Shown: in pieces, positions 1-6,148 of the stretch
How positions within the stretch are numbered: the stretch's first letter is position 1
Layout: each line of letters starts with the position of its first letter
NCBI RefSeq assembly: GCF_015058545.1
Contig: NZ_SVCB01000040.1
Location: 1-8,299 of the forward strand
Source of the DNA: Veillonella sp.
GTDB lineage: Bacteria; Bacillota; Negativicutes; Veillonellales; Veillonellaceae
DNA length: 8,299 nt
Direction of reading: 5' to 3'
Position numbers and translations under genes: made by a program
Notes under the pieces: generated by a model
Seen by the model: only the letters and a program-made list of their open reading frames with translations
Told to the model about the DNA's origin: nothing
Databases searched by the model: none

Positions 1-17
1 AAACATCCTTTCGTTAA
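1..17 (-). promoter_or_regulatory. Probable Shine-Dalgarno of a divergent gene starting off the left edge
   Basis: Read on the minus strand this end gives TTAACGAAAGGATGTTT, with AAAGGA placed as a Shine-Dalgarno for a start codon just beyond base 1. An ATG is also present inside the window at 6-4 (minus), but it directly abuts AAAGG and is too close to be the likely start. A TACAAT hexamer lies upstream on the minus strand at 37-32 and could be its -10; I see no good -35. The inference is a gene transcribed leftward, divergent from the gene at 270. Its product cannot be known from this window. Confidence 0.35.
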
Positions 18-69
18 TTGTTAGCACCTTTATTGTATCGGATTTTATTCAATATATCTTTTTTTGTGC

Positions 70-121
70 AAAAAAAAGTAGGCGCCAAGAGGACACGCAA
101 CTAGCGTTTCTCTTTAGCGCC
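70..121 (-). terminator. Intrinsic terminator-like hairpin on the minus strand
   Basis: On the plus strand GGCGC (81-85) pairs with GCGCC (117-121), AAGAG (87-91) with CTCTT (110-114), and ACGC (95-98) with GCGT (104-107), leaving a five-base loop and small internal mismatches. Eight A residues at 70-77 become a U8 tract three bases after the stem when read on the minus strand, which is the intrinsic terminator layout. No U tract follows on the plus strand, so the signal has one direction. No minus-strand gene lies to its right in the window. It may therefore be an attenuator in the leader of the off-window left gene rather than an end-of-operon terminator. Confidence 0.5.
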
Positions 122-128
122 CCAAAAT

Positions 129-170
129 AAATTATAGAACCCTTTTTTGTATAATGAATGTATAATGTAT
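129..170. promoter_or_regulatory. AT-rich divergent promoter zone with -10-like hexamers on both strands
   Basis: TATAAT occurs on the plus strand at 150-155 and again at 161-166, inside a short tandem motif (TATAATGAATG then TATAATGTATG). On the minus strand TATAAT occurs at 136-131. None has a convincing TTGACA-like -35 at 16-18 bp, so the exact promoters are uncertain. The plus-strand copies probably serve the gene at 270, about 100 bases downstream. The minus-strand copy would start a transcript almost exactly at the base of the hairpin at 121-81. Confidence 0.35.
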
Positions 171-269
171 GTAATGAACGTTTTACGGACGGCAGGCGAT
201 AGCCGCTTTATGAAAAACGACTTAGTACCTGTTTGCCCAAAGTTAGGTATTTAGAAATGAGGGACTGCT

Positions 270-995
270 ATGAAACCACGCATTGCAATTACGGCCGACA
301 CTTATATGGAAGCAACGAACAGCACTAATTTGCGAATGGCACCGTATGTATCTCGTGAGCTGGTAGAAGTGCTCAGCGTTTTGGGATGTATTCCGTTTAT
401 TTTGCCGGATGTACCGAATGCTATCGGCGAAGACTATTTTGAATTATATGATGGCCTTATTGTTCATGGCGGATCTGATGTAGACCCTCATTTATTCGGT
501 GAAGAACCGCGTCGTGAAATCGGCATGGTTAATTATAAACGAGACGTTTTTGAACGGGAATTGATACAAGCTACGGTTAAAGTGCGTAAACCAATCTTGG
601 GTATCTGCAAAGGGGCGCAAATCATCAATGTGGCTTTAGGCGGTAATTTATATCAGGATATTAAATCGCAGTGTCCGAATTCATATATTAAGCATTCCCA
701 AAAAGCACCGGGGGGTTACCCGACCCATAGCATTAACGTAGCCAAAGACAGTTTCCTACATGCCGTATTGGGCTTAAATACTTTGGTTAACTCCCGTCAT
801 CATCAGGCAATTCGCGATGTAGCACCGTCCATGCGGGTAACGGCTACGAGCCTTGACGGTATTGTGGAAGGCATTGAAAACAACGACGCATCGGTAGTAG
901 GCGTACAGTGGCATCCTGAAAATATGTGGCGTGAACACGAAGATATGTATGCTCTTTTTGAAGCCTTTGTTTCAAAAGTTAAGGAACGCATGTAA
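270..995 (+). CDS. Gamma-glutamyl-gamma-aminobutyrate hydrolase family protein (peptidase C26, class I GATase-like)
   Basis: The 241-residue protein matches in length and motifs the PuuD-like family of class I glutamine-amidotransferase folds. These cytosolic enzymes hydrolyse gamma-glutamyl amide bonds, for example gamma-glutamyl-GABA in putrescine breakdown. Visible landmarks are the N-terminal strand RIAITADTY, the oxyanion-side motif VHGGSDVDP (65-73), the nucleophile elbow GICKGAQ with Cys113, the NSRHHQ segment (174-179), and VQWHPE with His215 and Glu217 completing a Cys-His-Glu triad. The ATG is preceded by TGAGGGA at 259-264 with suitable spacing. The gene appears monocistronic: 179 bases and a separate promoter divide it from ruvC, and no other puu or polyamine gene is seen. 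The true substrate is unknown, since the family also acts on other gamma-glutamyl compounds. I see no clear intrinsic terminator after it. Confidence 0.87.
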   Translation: MKPRIAITADTYMEATNSTNLRMAPYVSRELVEVLSVLGCIPFILPDVPNAIGEDYFELYDGLIVHGGSDVDPHLFGEEPRREIGMVNYKRDVFERELIQATVKVRKPILGICKGAQIINVALGGNLYQDIKSQCPNSYIKHSQKAPGGYPTHSINVAKDSFLHAVLGLNTLVNSRHHQAIRDVAPSMRVTATSLDGIVEGIENNDASVVGVQWHPENMWREHEDMYALFEAFVSKVKERM

Positions 996-1015
996 TACAG
1001 GAAAACTTATTTTTG

Positions 1016-1061
1016 TAATACCGTTCTTGTTTTAATAATACCGTTTTTTAATAATAGCGGG
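1016..1061. repeat. Short degenerate direct repeat, core TAATACCGTT
   Basis: TAATACCGTT occurs exactly at 1016-1025 and 1036-1045 (20-bp period), and a degenerate third copy TAATAGCGGG lies at 1052-1061. The stretch is T-rich but has no stem that would make it a clear terminator for the preceding gene. Its role is unknown; it could be a protein-binding site cluster or simple slippage. Confidence 0.4.
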
Positions 1062-1068
1062 CCTGAAC

Positions 1069-1110
1069 GATAGCGAAGGTTGATTACATGATCTGATTTA
1101 TTCGCTAATC
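1069..1110. repeat. Inverted repeat just upstream of the ruvC promoter
   Basis: TAGCGAA at 1071-1077 is matched by the perfect inverse TTCGCTA at 1101-1107, and the outer GAT/ATC extends the match with one bulged base. The arms are separated by 23 bases that contain a smaller dyad (GATTACATGATC). The repeat ends four bases before the -35 region of the ruvC promoter, so it could be an operator or activator site. No U tract follows it, so it is not an evident terminator. Confidence 0.35.
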
Positions 1111-1113
1111 TGT

Positions 1114-1142
1114 TTGGTCTATAGTTCTATAAATGCTATAAT
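1114..1142 (+). promoter_or_regulatory. Extended -10 promoter for the ruvC operon
   Basis: TATAAT at 1137-1142 is preceded by TG and one base, giving the extended -10 motif TGCTATAAT. TTGGTC at 1114-1119 lies exactly 17 bp upstream and matches TTGACA at its first three positions. The expected transcript start is near 1149, about 26 bases before the ruvC ATG. I see no Bacillus-type SOS box (CGAAC, four bases, GTTCG) in 996-1174, although ruv genes are often damage-inducible. Confidence 0.65.
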
Positions 1143-1174
1143 AAAAAGATAGATAGATTTAGAAGGAGATTATT

Positions 1175-1675
1175 ATGCGAATTATAGGTATAGACCCGGG
1201 CACCGCTATTTGCGGTTATGGCATTATCGACGTGGACGGCAGTCGGTTGCAACCCGTTGCTTACGGCTGTATTACCACCACGCCGCAAGATACGGATGCC
1301 ATGCGGCTTGAAATATTATTCAATGATTTAAGTGATATTTTGGAAGAATACCGACCCGATAAATTTGGCGTAGAACAATTGTTTTTTAATCGCAATGTAA
1401 CGACCGCCATTGCCGTAGGACAGGCGAGGGGCGTCATTTTATTGGCTGCCAGCCAACGGCGCATCCCTATTTATGAGTATACGCCACTCCAGGTTAAGCA
1501 GGCCGTAGTAGGCTATGGTCGCGCCACTAAAGAGCAGGTTATTTATATGACTATGAATATGCTCGGGATTCGTGAAAAAATTAAGCCCGATGATACGGCC
1601 GATGCTTTGGCCATTGCCATTTGTACGGCTCACAGCTCTCATGGTGATGACTTGCGGCGCCGTTTGCAGTTATAG
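1175..1675 (+). CDS. ruvC: Crossover junction endodeoxyribonuclease RuvC
   Basis: RuvC is the dimeric nuclease that cuts Holliday junctions by paired symmetric nicks after RuvAB branch migration. The 166 residues are close to the usual family length. The four acidic metal-binding residues of the RNase H-like fold are all visible: Asp7 in GIDPGT, Glu67 in FGVEQLFF, and Asp140 and Asp143 in DDTADALA. Phe70, in the motif after the catalytic Glu, lies where the junction-stacking aromatic occurs in the family. The ATG follows AGAAGGAG with good spacing and lies about 26 bases after the inferred transcript start. It is first in the run ruvC-ruvA-ruvB and is separated from ruvA by 43 bases that carry only the ruvA Shine-Dalgarno. 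The catalytic core is intact and nothing suggests decay. Confidence 0.96.
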   Translation: MRIIGIDPGTAICGYGIIDVDGSRLQPVAYGCITTTPQDTDAMRLEILFNDLSDILEEYRPDKFGVEQLFFNRNVTTAIAVGQARGVILLAASQRRIPIYEYTPLQVKQAVVGYGRATKEQVIYMTMNMLGIREKIKPDDTADALAIAICTAHSSHGDDLRRRLQL

Positions 1676-1718
1676 GCCAAAATATTGAATTCGAATAGAT
1701 TTTAGGAGGCAATAATCC

Positions 1719-2327
1719 ATGATCGGTTTTCTTCGTGGTATCATTAATCAGATTTTTCAAGGCTCCTGTTTTATAGATGTGCATGGCGTAGGTTATCGCG
1801 TATATATTTCCGGAACCACCCGCGATGCGTTAACAGAAGGACAGGAAGCGTTATTATATACCCATATGAGTGTTCGCGAAGATGCGATTCAGCTCTATGG
1901 ATTTGCGACACAAGATGAATATGATCTTTTTACCTTGCTGATTTCCGTATCCGGTATCGGTCCGAAAGTGGGGCTCGGTATTTTGTCCGGTTTGTCCGTG
2001 GATGGTATTAAAGTGGCCATTATGAATGGCGAATTGGGAACACTTACGAAGCTGCCCGGTATCGGTAAAAAATCGGCGGAGCGCTTGGTGCTCGAATTAA
2101 AAGATAAAATCGGTAAATTTACGACGGCACCGGCAACGCAGGCGGCTCTTGATACGGCCGTACATGCTACGCAAACCGGCATTGCCGGTGAGGCGGCGGA
2201 CGCATTAATGGCCTTAGGCTATCGGGAATCGGAATTTGTTGATATACTCACTCGATTGGATAATGGTGAGCGAGATGTGGCGACATTGATACGCGACGTA
2301 TTATCTGAATTGGGAAAGGGTAGGTAG
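1719..2327 (+). CDS. ruvA: Holliday junction branch migration complex subunit RuvA
   Basis: RuvA forms the tetramer that holds the open square-planar Holliday junction and loads RuvB rings on opposite arms. The 202-residue protein shows the three standard parts. The N-terminal OB-fold (about 1-64) starts with MIGFLRG and carries VREDAIQLYGF, in which Glu54 and Asp55 match the acidic pin. A central pair of helix-hairpin-helix motifs follows: SVSGIGPKVGLGILS near 76-90 and LPGIGKKSAERL near 112-123. After a flexible Ala/Thr-rich linker (about 135-155), a C-terminal three-helix RuvB-binding domain (AADALMALGYRE onward) ends the protein. The ATG is preceded by AGGAGG. The stop lies two bases before the ruvB ATG, consistent with coupled translation of the two partners. 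Confidence 0.96.
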   Translation: MIGFLRGIINQIFQGSCFIDVHGVGYRVYISGTTRDALTEGQEALLYTHMSVREDAIQLYGFATQDEYDLFTLLISVSGIGPKVGLGILSGLSVDGIKVAIMNGELGTLTKLPGIGKKSAERLVLELKDKIGKFTTAPATQAALDTAVHATQTGIAGEAADALMALGYRESEFVDILTRLDNGERDVATLIRDVLSELGKGR

Positions 2328-2329
2328 TC

Positions 2330-3379
2330 ATGAAAGAAGAAATACGTGTGGTTGACAGTCAAAGCCGCGTGGTGGGCAAAGAAGAACAAAGTGGCGACAC
2401 TTGGCAGTTCTCCTTGCGACCGCGCTATTTGCACGAATACATCGGCCAAACGGATGTAAAAAATAATTTAAAAGTATATATTCAAGCAGCAAAAGAACGT
2501 AAAGAAGCGCTTGACCATGTTTTGCTATACGGACCGCCGGGGCTTGGTAAAACCACCTTGGCCGGCATTATTGCCAATGAGATGGGCGTAAACTTCCGCA
2601 TTACATCCGGCCCGGCCATTGAACGGTCCGGTGATTTGGCGGCGCTGCTCAGTAATTTACAGGACCATGATGTGCTTTTTATCGATGAAATTCATCGCTT
2701 ATCCCGTACGGTGGAAGAAGTATTGTACTCCGCTATGGAAGATTATTCCTTGGATATTATCGTAGGTAAGGGGCCGAGCGCACGTTCGGTGCGCATCGAT
2801 TTAAGACCGTTTACTTTGGTTGGCGCTACCACGAAGGCCGGCGCGTTGTCCGGTCCGTTACGCGACCGTTTCGGTATTATTAATCATTTGGAATATTACA
2901 AGCAAGATGAGTTGGAATTTATCGTAAAACGGGCGGCGGAAGTATTGAATACAAAGATTACCGATACGGGCGCCGCTGAAATTGCCCGTCGTTCCCGCGG
3001 GACTCCGCGTATTGCGAACCGTTTGTTGAAACGCGTCCGCGATGTGGCACAAGTGCTGGGGGACGGTGAGATTACCAATATCATTGCCGACGATGCGTTG
3101 CAGCGTTTGGACATTGATCAATTGGGACTCGATCGGGTAGACCGGGTAATTTTAAAAACAATTATTGAGAAATTTAACGGTGGCCCTGTGGGCATCGATA
3201 CGATTGCGGCGGCTACCAGTGAAGAGCGAGATACCATCGAGGATGTGTATGAACCGTATTTGATGCAATTGGGCTTTTTGATTCGTACCAGTCGCGGCCG
3301 TATGGCAACGCAGTTAGCCTATGACCATTTGGGAATTACGAATCCCAATGCCAATGCATCCAATCAGGGGGATTTATGA
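2330..3379 (+). CDS. ruvB: Holliday junction branch migration DNA helicase RuvB
   Basis: RuvB is the hexameric AAA+ motor that pulls DNA through RuvA-bound junctions. The 349 residues contain Walker A GPPGLGKTT (68-76), Walker B VLFIDEIH (115-122), sensor 1 GATT (165-168), an arginine finger region GPLRDRFG (175-182), sensor 2 RGTPRIAN (223-230), and a C-terminal winged helix (about 266-330) with KFNGGPVGIDTIAAA and the terminal RGRMAT motif. The N-terminal tail of about 25 residues before the first conserved block and a short Asn-rich tail are unremarkable. A purine-rich GGGAAAGGG inside the end of ruvA serves as Shine-Dalgarno. The stop TGA overlaps the next ATG as ATGA, so the downstream SpoIID-like gene is probably translationally coupled. 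Confidence 0.97.
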   Translation: MKEEIRVVDSQSRVVGKEEQSGDTWQFSLRPRYLHEYIGQTDVKNNLKVYIQAAKERKEALDHVLLYGPPGLGKTTLAGIIANEMGVNFRITSGPAIERSGDLAALLSNLQDHDVLFIDEIHRLSRTVEEVLYSAMEDYSLDIIVGKGPSARSVRIDLRPFTLVGATTKAGALSGPLRDRFGIINHLEYYKQDELEFIVKRAAEVLNTKITDTGAAEIARRSRGTPRIANRLLKRVRDVAQVLGDGEITNIIADDALQRLDIDQLGLDRVDRVILKTIIEKFNGGPVGIDTIAAATSEERDTIEDVYEPYLMQLGFLIRTSRGRMATQLAYDHLGITNPNANASNQGDL

Positions 3380-4899
3380 AATTAAAAGCAGTTAATCGTG
3401 TTTTGCTACTTACGGTGCTTAGCTGCCTGATGTCCACCGTCGTGCCAGTATGGGGGGCCAGTGTGACGGTCACCAAAGAAGGGGCCGAGTCGACAACGAC
3501 GACTACGACGATTAAGACACCGGTAAAAGAAACTAAATCGACTACCACGGTGGTAACGAAGGCGAATAAAGACACCCATACGGTAACGACGACGAAAACT
3601 ACCACGATTACGACGAAGTCGGAAAGTAAGCGTGCTACAAAGGCTACTGATGCTAAAAACAGTGCCACCGCTGCAAACACTAAGTCTACTAAAGTGCCGG
3701 CCTTTAATACGCCGCAGCAAGCCAATATTCCGGCTATTCGCGTTTTATTGGCGACCCGCAGCAGTACTTGGCCGGTAGCCGGCAGTGGCCAGTTGGCGGT
3801 ATATACGAGCAATAAATCGCCGTTTGCCAAATTTGCCGCTACCGACACGGTAACAATTGGCGTTAAGAATAATAAAGTTACGGTAAACGGTAAAACTGTA
3901 GACGGTTCTGCCTATATTAAATCGTGGCAAGGCAATGTGGAAGGTACTATTTTGCTGGATAGTAAGCCGTATCGCGGCGCCATTAAAATTGTGCCCACCT
4001 CGTCAGGGGGCATGATGCTCATTAACGAAGTTTCCATTGAAGAATACTTGTATGGCGTGGTGCCGGCAGAAGTATCGCCAAGTTGGCCGCAGGAAGCGTT
4101 AAAAGCGCAGGCTGTAGCAGCGCGTACCTATGCTTTATATAATATGAAACAAAGTGCCGCCAAAGCTTACGATGTGCAGCCAACTACGAATCATCAAGTG
4201 TATAACGGCCAGGCTGCTGAGTTTAACAGTACCACGAAAGCCGTAGATGACACGAAGGGCATGGTTGTGCAGTATAAAGGACAGCCCATTGAAGCTTTGT
4301 TCCATTCGAATGCCGGCGGTTACACGGAAAACAGTGAAAACGTGTGGGGCAGTAATGTGCCGTATTTGCGTGGCGTTAAGGATTATGCCGATTACAAGCA
4401 AAGCGGTGACAGCTTTGCCTGGACCGTTAAACTTACGCGAGCGGAAATGGAAGCAAAATTGCGGGCAGCCGGTAAAGATGTGGGTACCCTGAAGGAAATT
4501 AAACTCAGTACCTTGCGCCAGCGGCCTATGAAATTTGCCGATCGCGGTGTATCCGGTCGCGTTATGACGGCGGATTTTGTAGGTAATAAAAAGACACTTA
4601 CGTTGACGGGCGAAACGATTATGAAAATATTCGGCTTGAAATCCACCTTGTTTGATTTCTATGTCAACGTAAAAGCACCGTCTACGGCGGATAGTTTTAA
4701 AAATCCAAAAGCTTATCACACTTTTAAAAAGGCGACTGATATTGTTTCGATTCGCGGTTATGGCTGGGGCCATGGTTTAGGCCTGTCCCAGTGGGGCGCA
4801 GCGGCTATGGCGGCGAAAGCACCTACGTCGGCTAAGGATTATTACAAAACGATTTTAACGCACTATTATACGGGTGTGACTATAGATAAAGCGTATTAA
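3376..4899 (+). CDS. Secreted SpoIID/LytB-domain protein (probable peptidoglycan lytic transglycosylase) with Thr-rich linker
   Basis: The 507-residue protein begins with a signal peptide (basic MKLKAVNR, hydrophobic core, likely type I cleavage after WGA near residue 28). The only cysteine, Cys17, lies inside the hydrophobic core in a poor lipobox (VLSC), so a lipoprotein is less likely. Residues 29-106 are a low-complexity linker with 29 Thr and 13 Lys, suggesting an extended wall-spanning spacer. The SpoIID/LytB domain follows: VSIEEYLYGVVPAEVSPSWP with probable catalytic Glu232, ALKAQAVAARTYAL (241-254), HSNAGGYT (310-317), and the C-terminal GWGHGLGLSQWGA (463-475). In sporulating Bacillota, SpoIID trims glycan strands during engulfment; LytB-type relatives occur outside sporulation. 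The mature protein has no cysteine, so the zinc-binding cysteines reported for clostridial SpoIID are absent. The ATG overlaps the ruvB stop and follows AGGGGG. Confidence 0.85.
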   Translation: MKLKAVNRVLLLTVLSCLMSTVVPVWGASVTVTKEGAESTTTTTTIKTPVKETKSTTTVVTKANKDTHTVTTTKTTTITTKSESKRATKATDAKNSATAANTKSTKVPAFNTPQQANIPAIRVLLATRSSTWPVAGSGQLAVYTSNKSPFAKFAATDTVTIGVKNNKVTVNGKTVDGSAYIKSWQGNVEGTILLDSKPYRGAIKIVPTSSGGMMLINEVSIEEYLYGVVPAEVSPSWPQEALKAQAVAARTYALYNMKQSAAKAYDVQPTTNHQVYNGQAAEFNSTTKAVDDTKGMVVQYKGQPIEALFHSNAGGYTENSENVWGSNVPYLRGVKDYADYKQSGDSFAWTVKLTRAEMEAKLRAAGKDVGTLKEIKLSTLRQRPMKFADRGVSGRVMTADFVGNKKTLTLTGETIMKIFGLKSTLFDFYVNVKAPSTADSFKNPKAYHTFKKATDIVSIRGYGWGHGLGLSQWGAAAMAAKAPTSAKDYYKTILTHYYTGVTIDKAY

Positions 4900-4998
4900 T
4901 TTGTTTCTCGTAGGCATGCATAGTTAAGCCTGACCGATAGAGAGTACGTGTAATCGCAAAAAACGTATTAAAACAGTTTGAAAGAAGGAAGTTTTACC

Positions 4999-6021
4999 AT
5001 GAAGGTAACAGATTTTGATTATGAATTGCCGGAAGAACTGATTGCTCAGCATCCGGTGGAACCGCGTGATACCTCGCGCCTCATGCTCCTTGATAAGGTG
5101 ACCGGCGAAGTGGCACACAAGGAACATTTTTACGACATCGTTGACGAATTATCCGATAATGATGTGTTGGTTTTTAACGATACGAAAGTAATTCCGGCCC
5201 GTTTGTACGGCCATCGTCAGGGCAGTGGCGGTAAAGTAGAAGTATTGCTCCTCACGCCTTGCAGTGAAAACAAATGGGAATGCTTGGTCAAACCGGGTAA
5301 AAAATGCCCGATTGGTCAGGAATTGGTATTCGACGATCGCTTGACCGGTAAAGTCTTGGATAAAACAAGTTTTGGCGGCCGTATTATTCAGTTTGAAGCG
5401 CAGGGCGTTTTTGACGATATCATTCAGGAAATCGGCGAAATGCCGTTGCCACCGTATATCCATGAAAAATTAGAAGATAAAGACCGGTATCAGACAGTGT
5501 ATGCTCGTGAAAAAGGCTCGGCAGCAGCGCCGACAGCGGGACTTCATTTTACGCCGGAATTATTGGAACGCTTAAAAGCCAAAGGTGTGACTTTGGCCTT
5601 TGTAACCCTTCATGTTGGGCTCGGTACGTTCCGTCCCGTTTCGGAAGAAACGATTGAAGACCATGAAATGCACAGCGAATACTATGTGGTAACGGCGGAA
5701 ACGGCTAAAATTATTAACGATGCTAAAGCCGCCGGTAAGCGGATTGTGGCTGTGGGCACTACTTCGGTGCGCACCTTGGAATCGGCGACGCAGAATGGCG
5801 TTCTTCAGGCCGGTCACGATTGGACACAGATTTTTATCTATCCCGGTTATAAATATAAGATGGTAGATGCTCTTATAACGAATTTTCATCTACCTCAATC
5901 AACATTACTCATGCTCATCAGTGCCTTGGCGGGGAGAGAGCATTGCTTAGCTGCTTATAAAGAAGCAGTTAAGGAACGGTATCGCTTCTTCAGCTTTGGC
6001 GATGCCATGTTTATTCGCTAA
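4999..6021 (+). CDS. queA: S-adenosylmethionine:tRNA ribosyltransferase-isomerase QueA
   Basis: QueA transfers and rearranges the ribosyl part of SAM onto preQ1-modified tRNA to give epoxyqueuosine, the step after Tgt. I choose the ATG at 4999 (340 residues) because AGAAGGAAG lies just upstream at 4983-4991; an in-frame TTG at 4978 would add seven residues and leave that site inside the coding region. Family landmarks are ELIAQHP (14-19), DTSRLM, VFNDTKVIPARL (58-69), GEMPLPPYI (146-154), YAREKGSAAAPTAGLHFT (168-185), HVGLGTFRPV (205-214), VGTTSVRTLE (252-261) and ITNFHLPQSTLLML (293-306). Length is normal. The 99 bases between it and the preceding gene hold no clear promoter or terminator, so it may be cotranscribed from the ruvC promoter. 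Its last 23 bases are duplicated 72 bp downstream. Confidence 0.97.
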   Translation: MKVTDFDYELPEELIAQHPVEPRDTSRLMLLDKVTGEVAHKEHFYDIVDELSDNDVLVFNDTKVIPARLYGHRQGSGGKVEVLLLTPCSENKWECLVKPGKKCPIGQELVFDDRLTGKVLDKTSFGGRIIQFEAQGVFDDIIQEIGEMPLPPYIHEKLEDKDRYQTVYAREKGSAAAPTAGLHFTPELLERLKAKGVTLAFVTLHVGLGTFRPVSEETIEDHEMHSEYYVVTAETAKIINDAKAAGKRIVAVGTTSVRTLESATQNGVLQAGHDWTQIFIYPGYKYKMVDALITNFHLPQSTLLMLISALAGREHCLAAYKEAVKERYRFFSFGDAMFIR

Positions 6022-6031
6022 CAGATTGGCC

Positions 6032-6082
6032 ACATAACATACTTTGCTTGATTGTTAACAGTGAGGCAACGCGATGTTATGT
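6032..6082. repeat. Nested inverted repeat between queA and tgt, possible terminator or operator
   Basis: ACATAACAT (6032-6040) and ATGTTATGT (6074-6082) form perfect 9-bp outer arms. Inside lies a near-palindrome, TTGCTTGATTGTT (6044-6056) against AACAGTGAGGCAA (6057-6069), centred on GTTAAC, with one mismatch and two G-T pairs over 13 positions. In RNA it would be a long hairpin with a 3x4 internal loop. The plus strand downstream is U-rich (TTTATTCGTTAAATATTTT), so it could be a weak terminator for the ruvC-queA unit. It could equally be a DNA operator, because it ends just before the tgt promoter. Confidence 0.5.
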
Positions 6083-6093
6083 TTATTCGTTAA
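6071..6093 (+). repeat. Duplicated copy of the queA 3' end
   Basis: These 23 bases match the last 23 bases of queA (5999-6021) at 20 positions. Both begin GCGATG and share ATGTTTATTCG followed by a base and TAA. All three differences read C in queA and T here. Read in the queA frame the copy would encode DVMFIR and stop, against DAMFIR and stop in queA. Similarity does not extend convincingly to either side. The copy overlaps the right arm of the inverted repeat and runs toward the tgt promoter. It looks like a short duplication or a recombination scar. Confidence 0.6.
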
Positions 6094-6110
6094 ATATTTT
6101 GTGCTATAAT
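6082..6110 (+). promoter_or_regulatory. Extended -10 promoter for tgt-yajC-cyclo-ligase
   Basis: TGCTATAAT at 6102-6110 is an extended -10 identical over nine bases to that before ruvC. The -35 is weak: TTTATT (6082-6087, 17-bp spacing) or TTATTC (6083-6088, 16-bp spacing). The predicted start near 6117 leaves a leader of about 30 bases before the tgt Shine-Dalgarno and start. No preQ1 riboswitch is recognisable in this short leader. Confidence 0.6.
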
Positions 6111-6148
6111 ATGTACTTGACAGGTTGCAACTAGATAGGAGGATATGC

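Noticed and set aside
80..89. Ten bases AGGCGCCAAG shared with 7630-7639, considered as a dispersed repeat
   Set aside because: The match does not extend and lies in unrelated contexts; it is probably coincidence.
226..249. TACCT and AGGTA dyad in the leader of the gamma-glutamyl hydrolase gene, considered as a riboswitch part
   Set aside because: Five-base arms over a 14-base loop are too weak, and no riboswitch consensus is recognisable in 170-269.
3460..3693. ACG/ACC-type triplet repeats that could be a phase-variable tract
   Set aside because: The repeats are triplets of mixed sequence coding for Thr, so length change would not shift the frame and no long pure tract exists.
3336..3848. 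A 170-codon minus-strand frame rich in Val and Phe, resembling a membrane protein
   Set aside because: It is the antisense of the Thr-rich ACN repeats of the SpoIID-like linker, which read as hydrophobic codons on the other strand.
4135..4773. A 212-codon minus-strand open frame opposite the SpoIID-like gene
   Set aside because: It lies wholly within a gene with strong family motifs, has no recognisable domain and no good ribosome site, and follows from the codon bias of the plus-strand gene.
4945..4967. TACGT and ACGTA dyad plus TATTAA as a possible queA promoter or operator
   Set aside because: No -35 fits at 16-18 bp and the arms are only five bases, so a promoter here cannot be supported.
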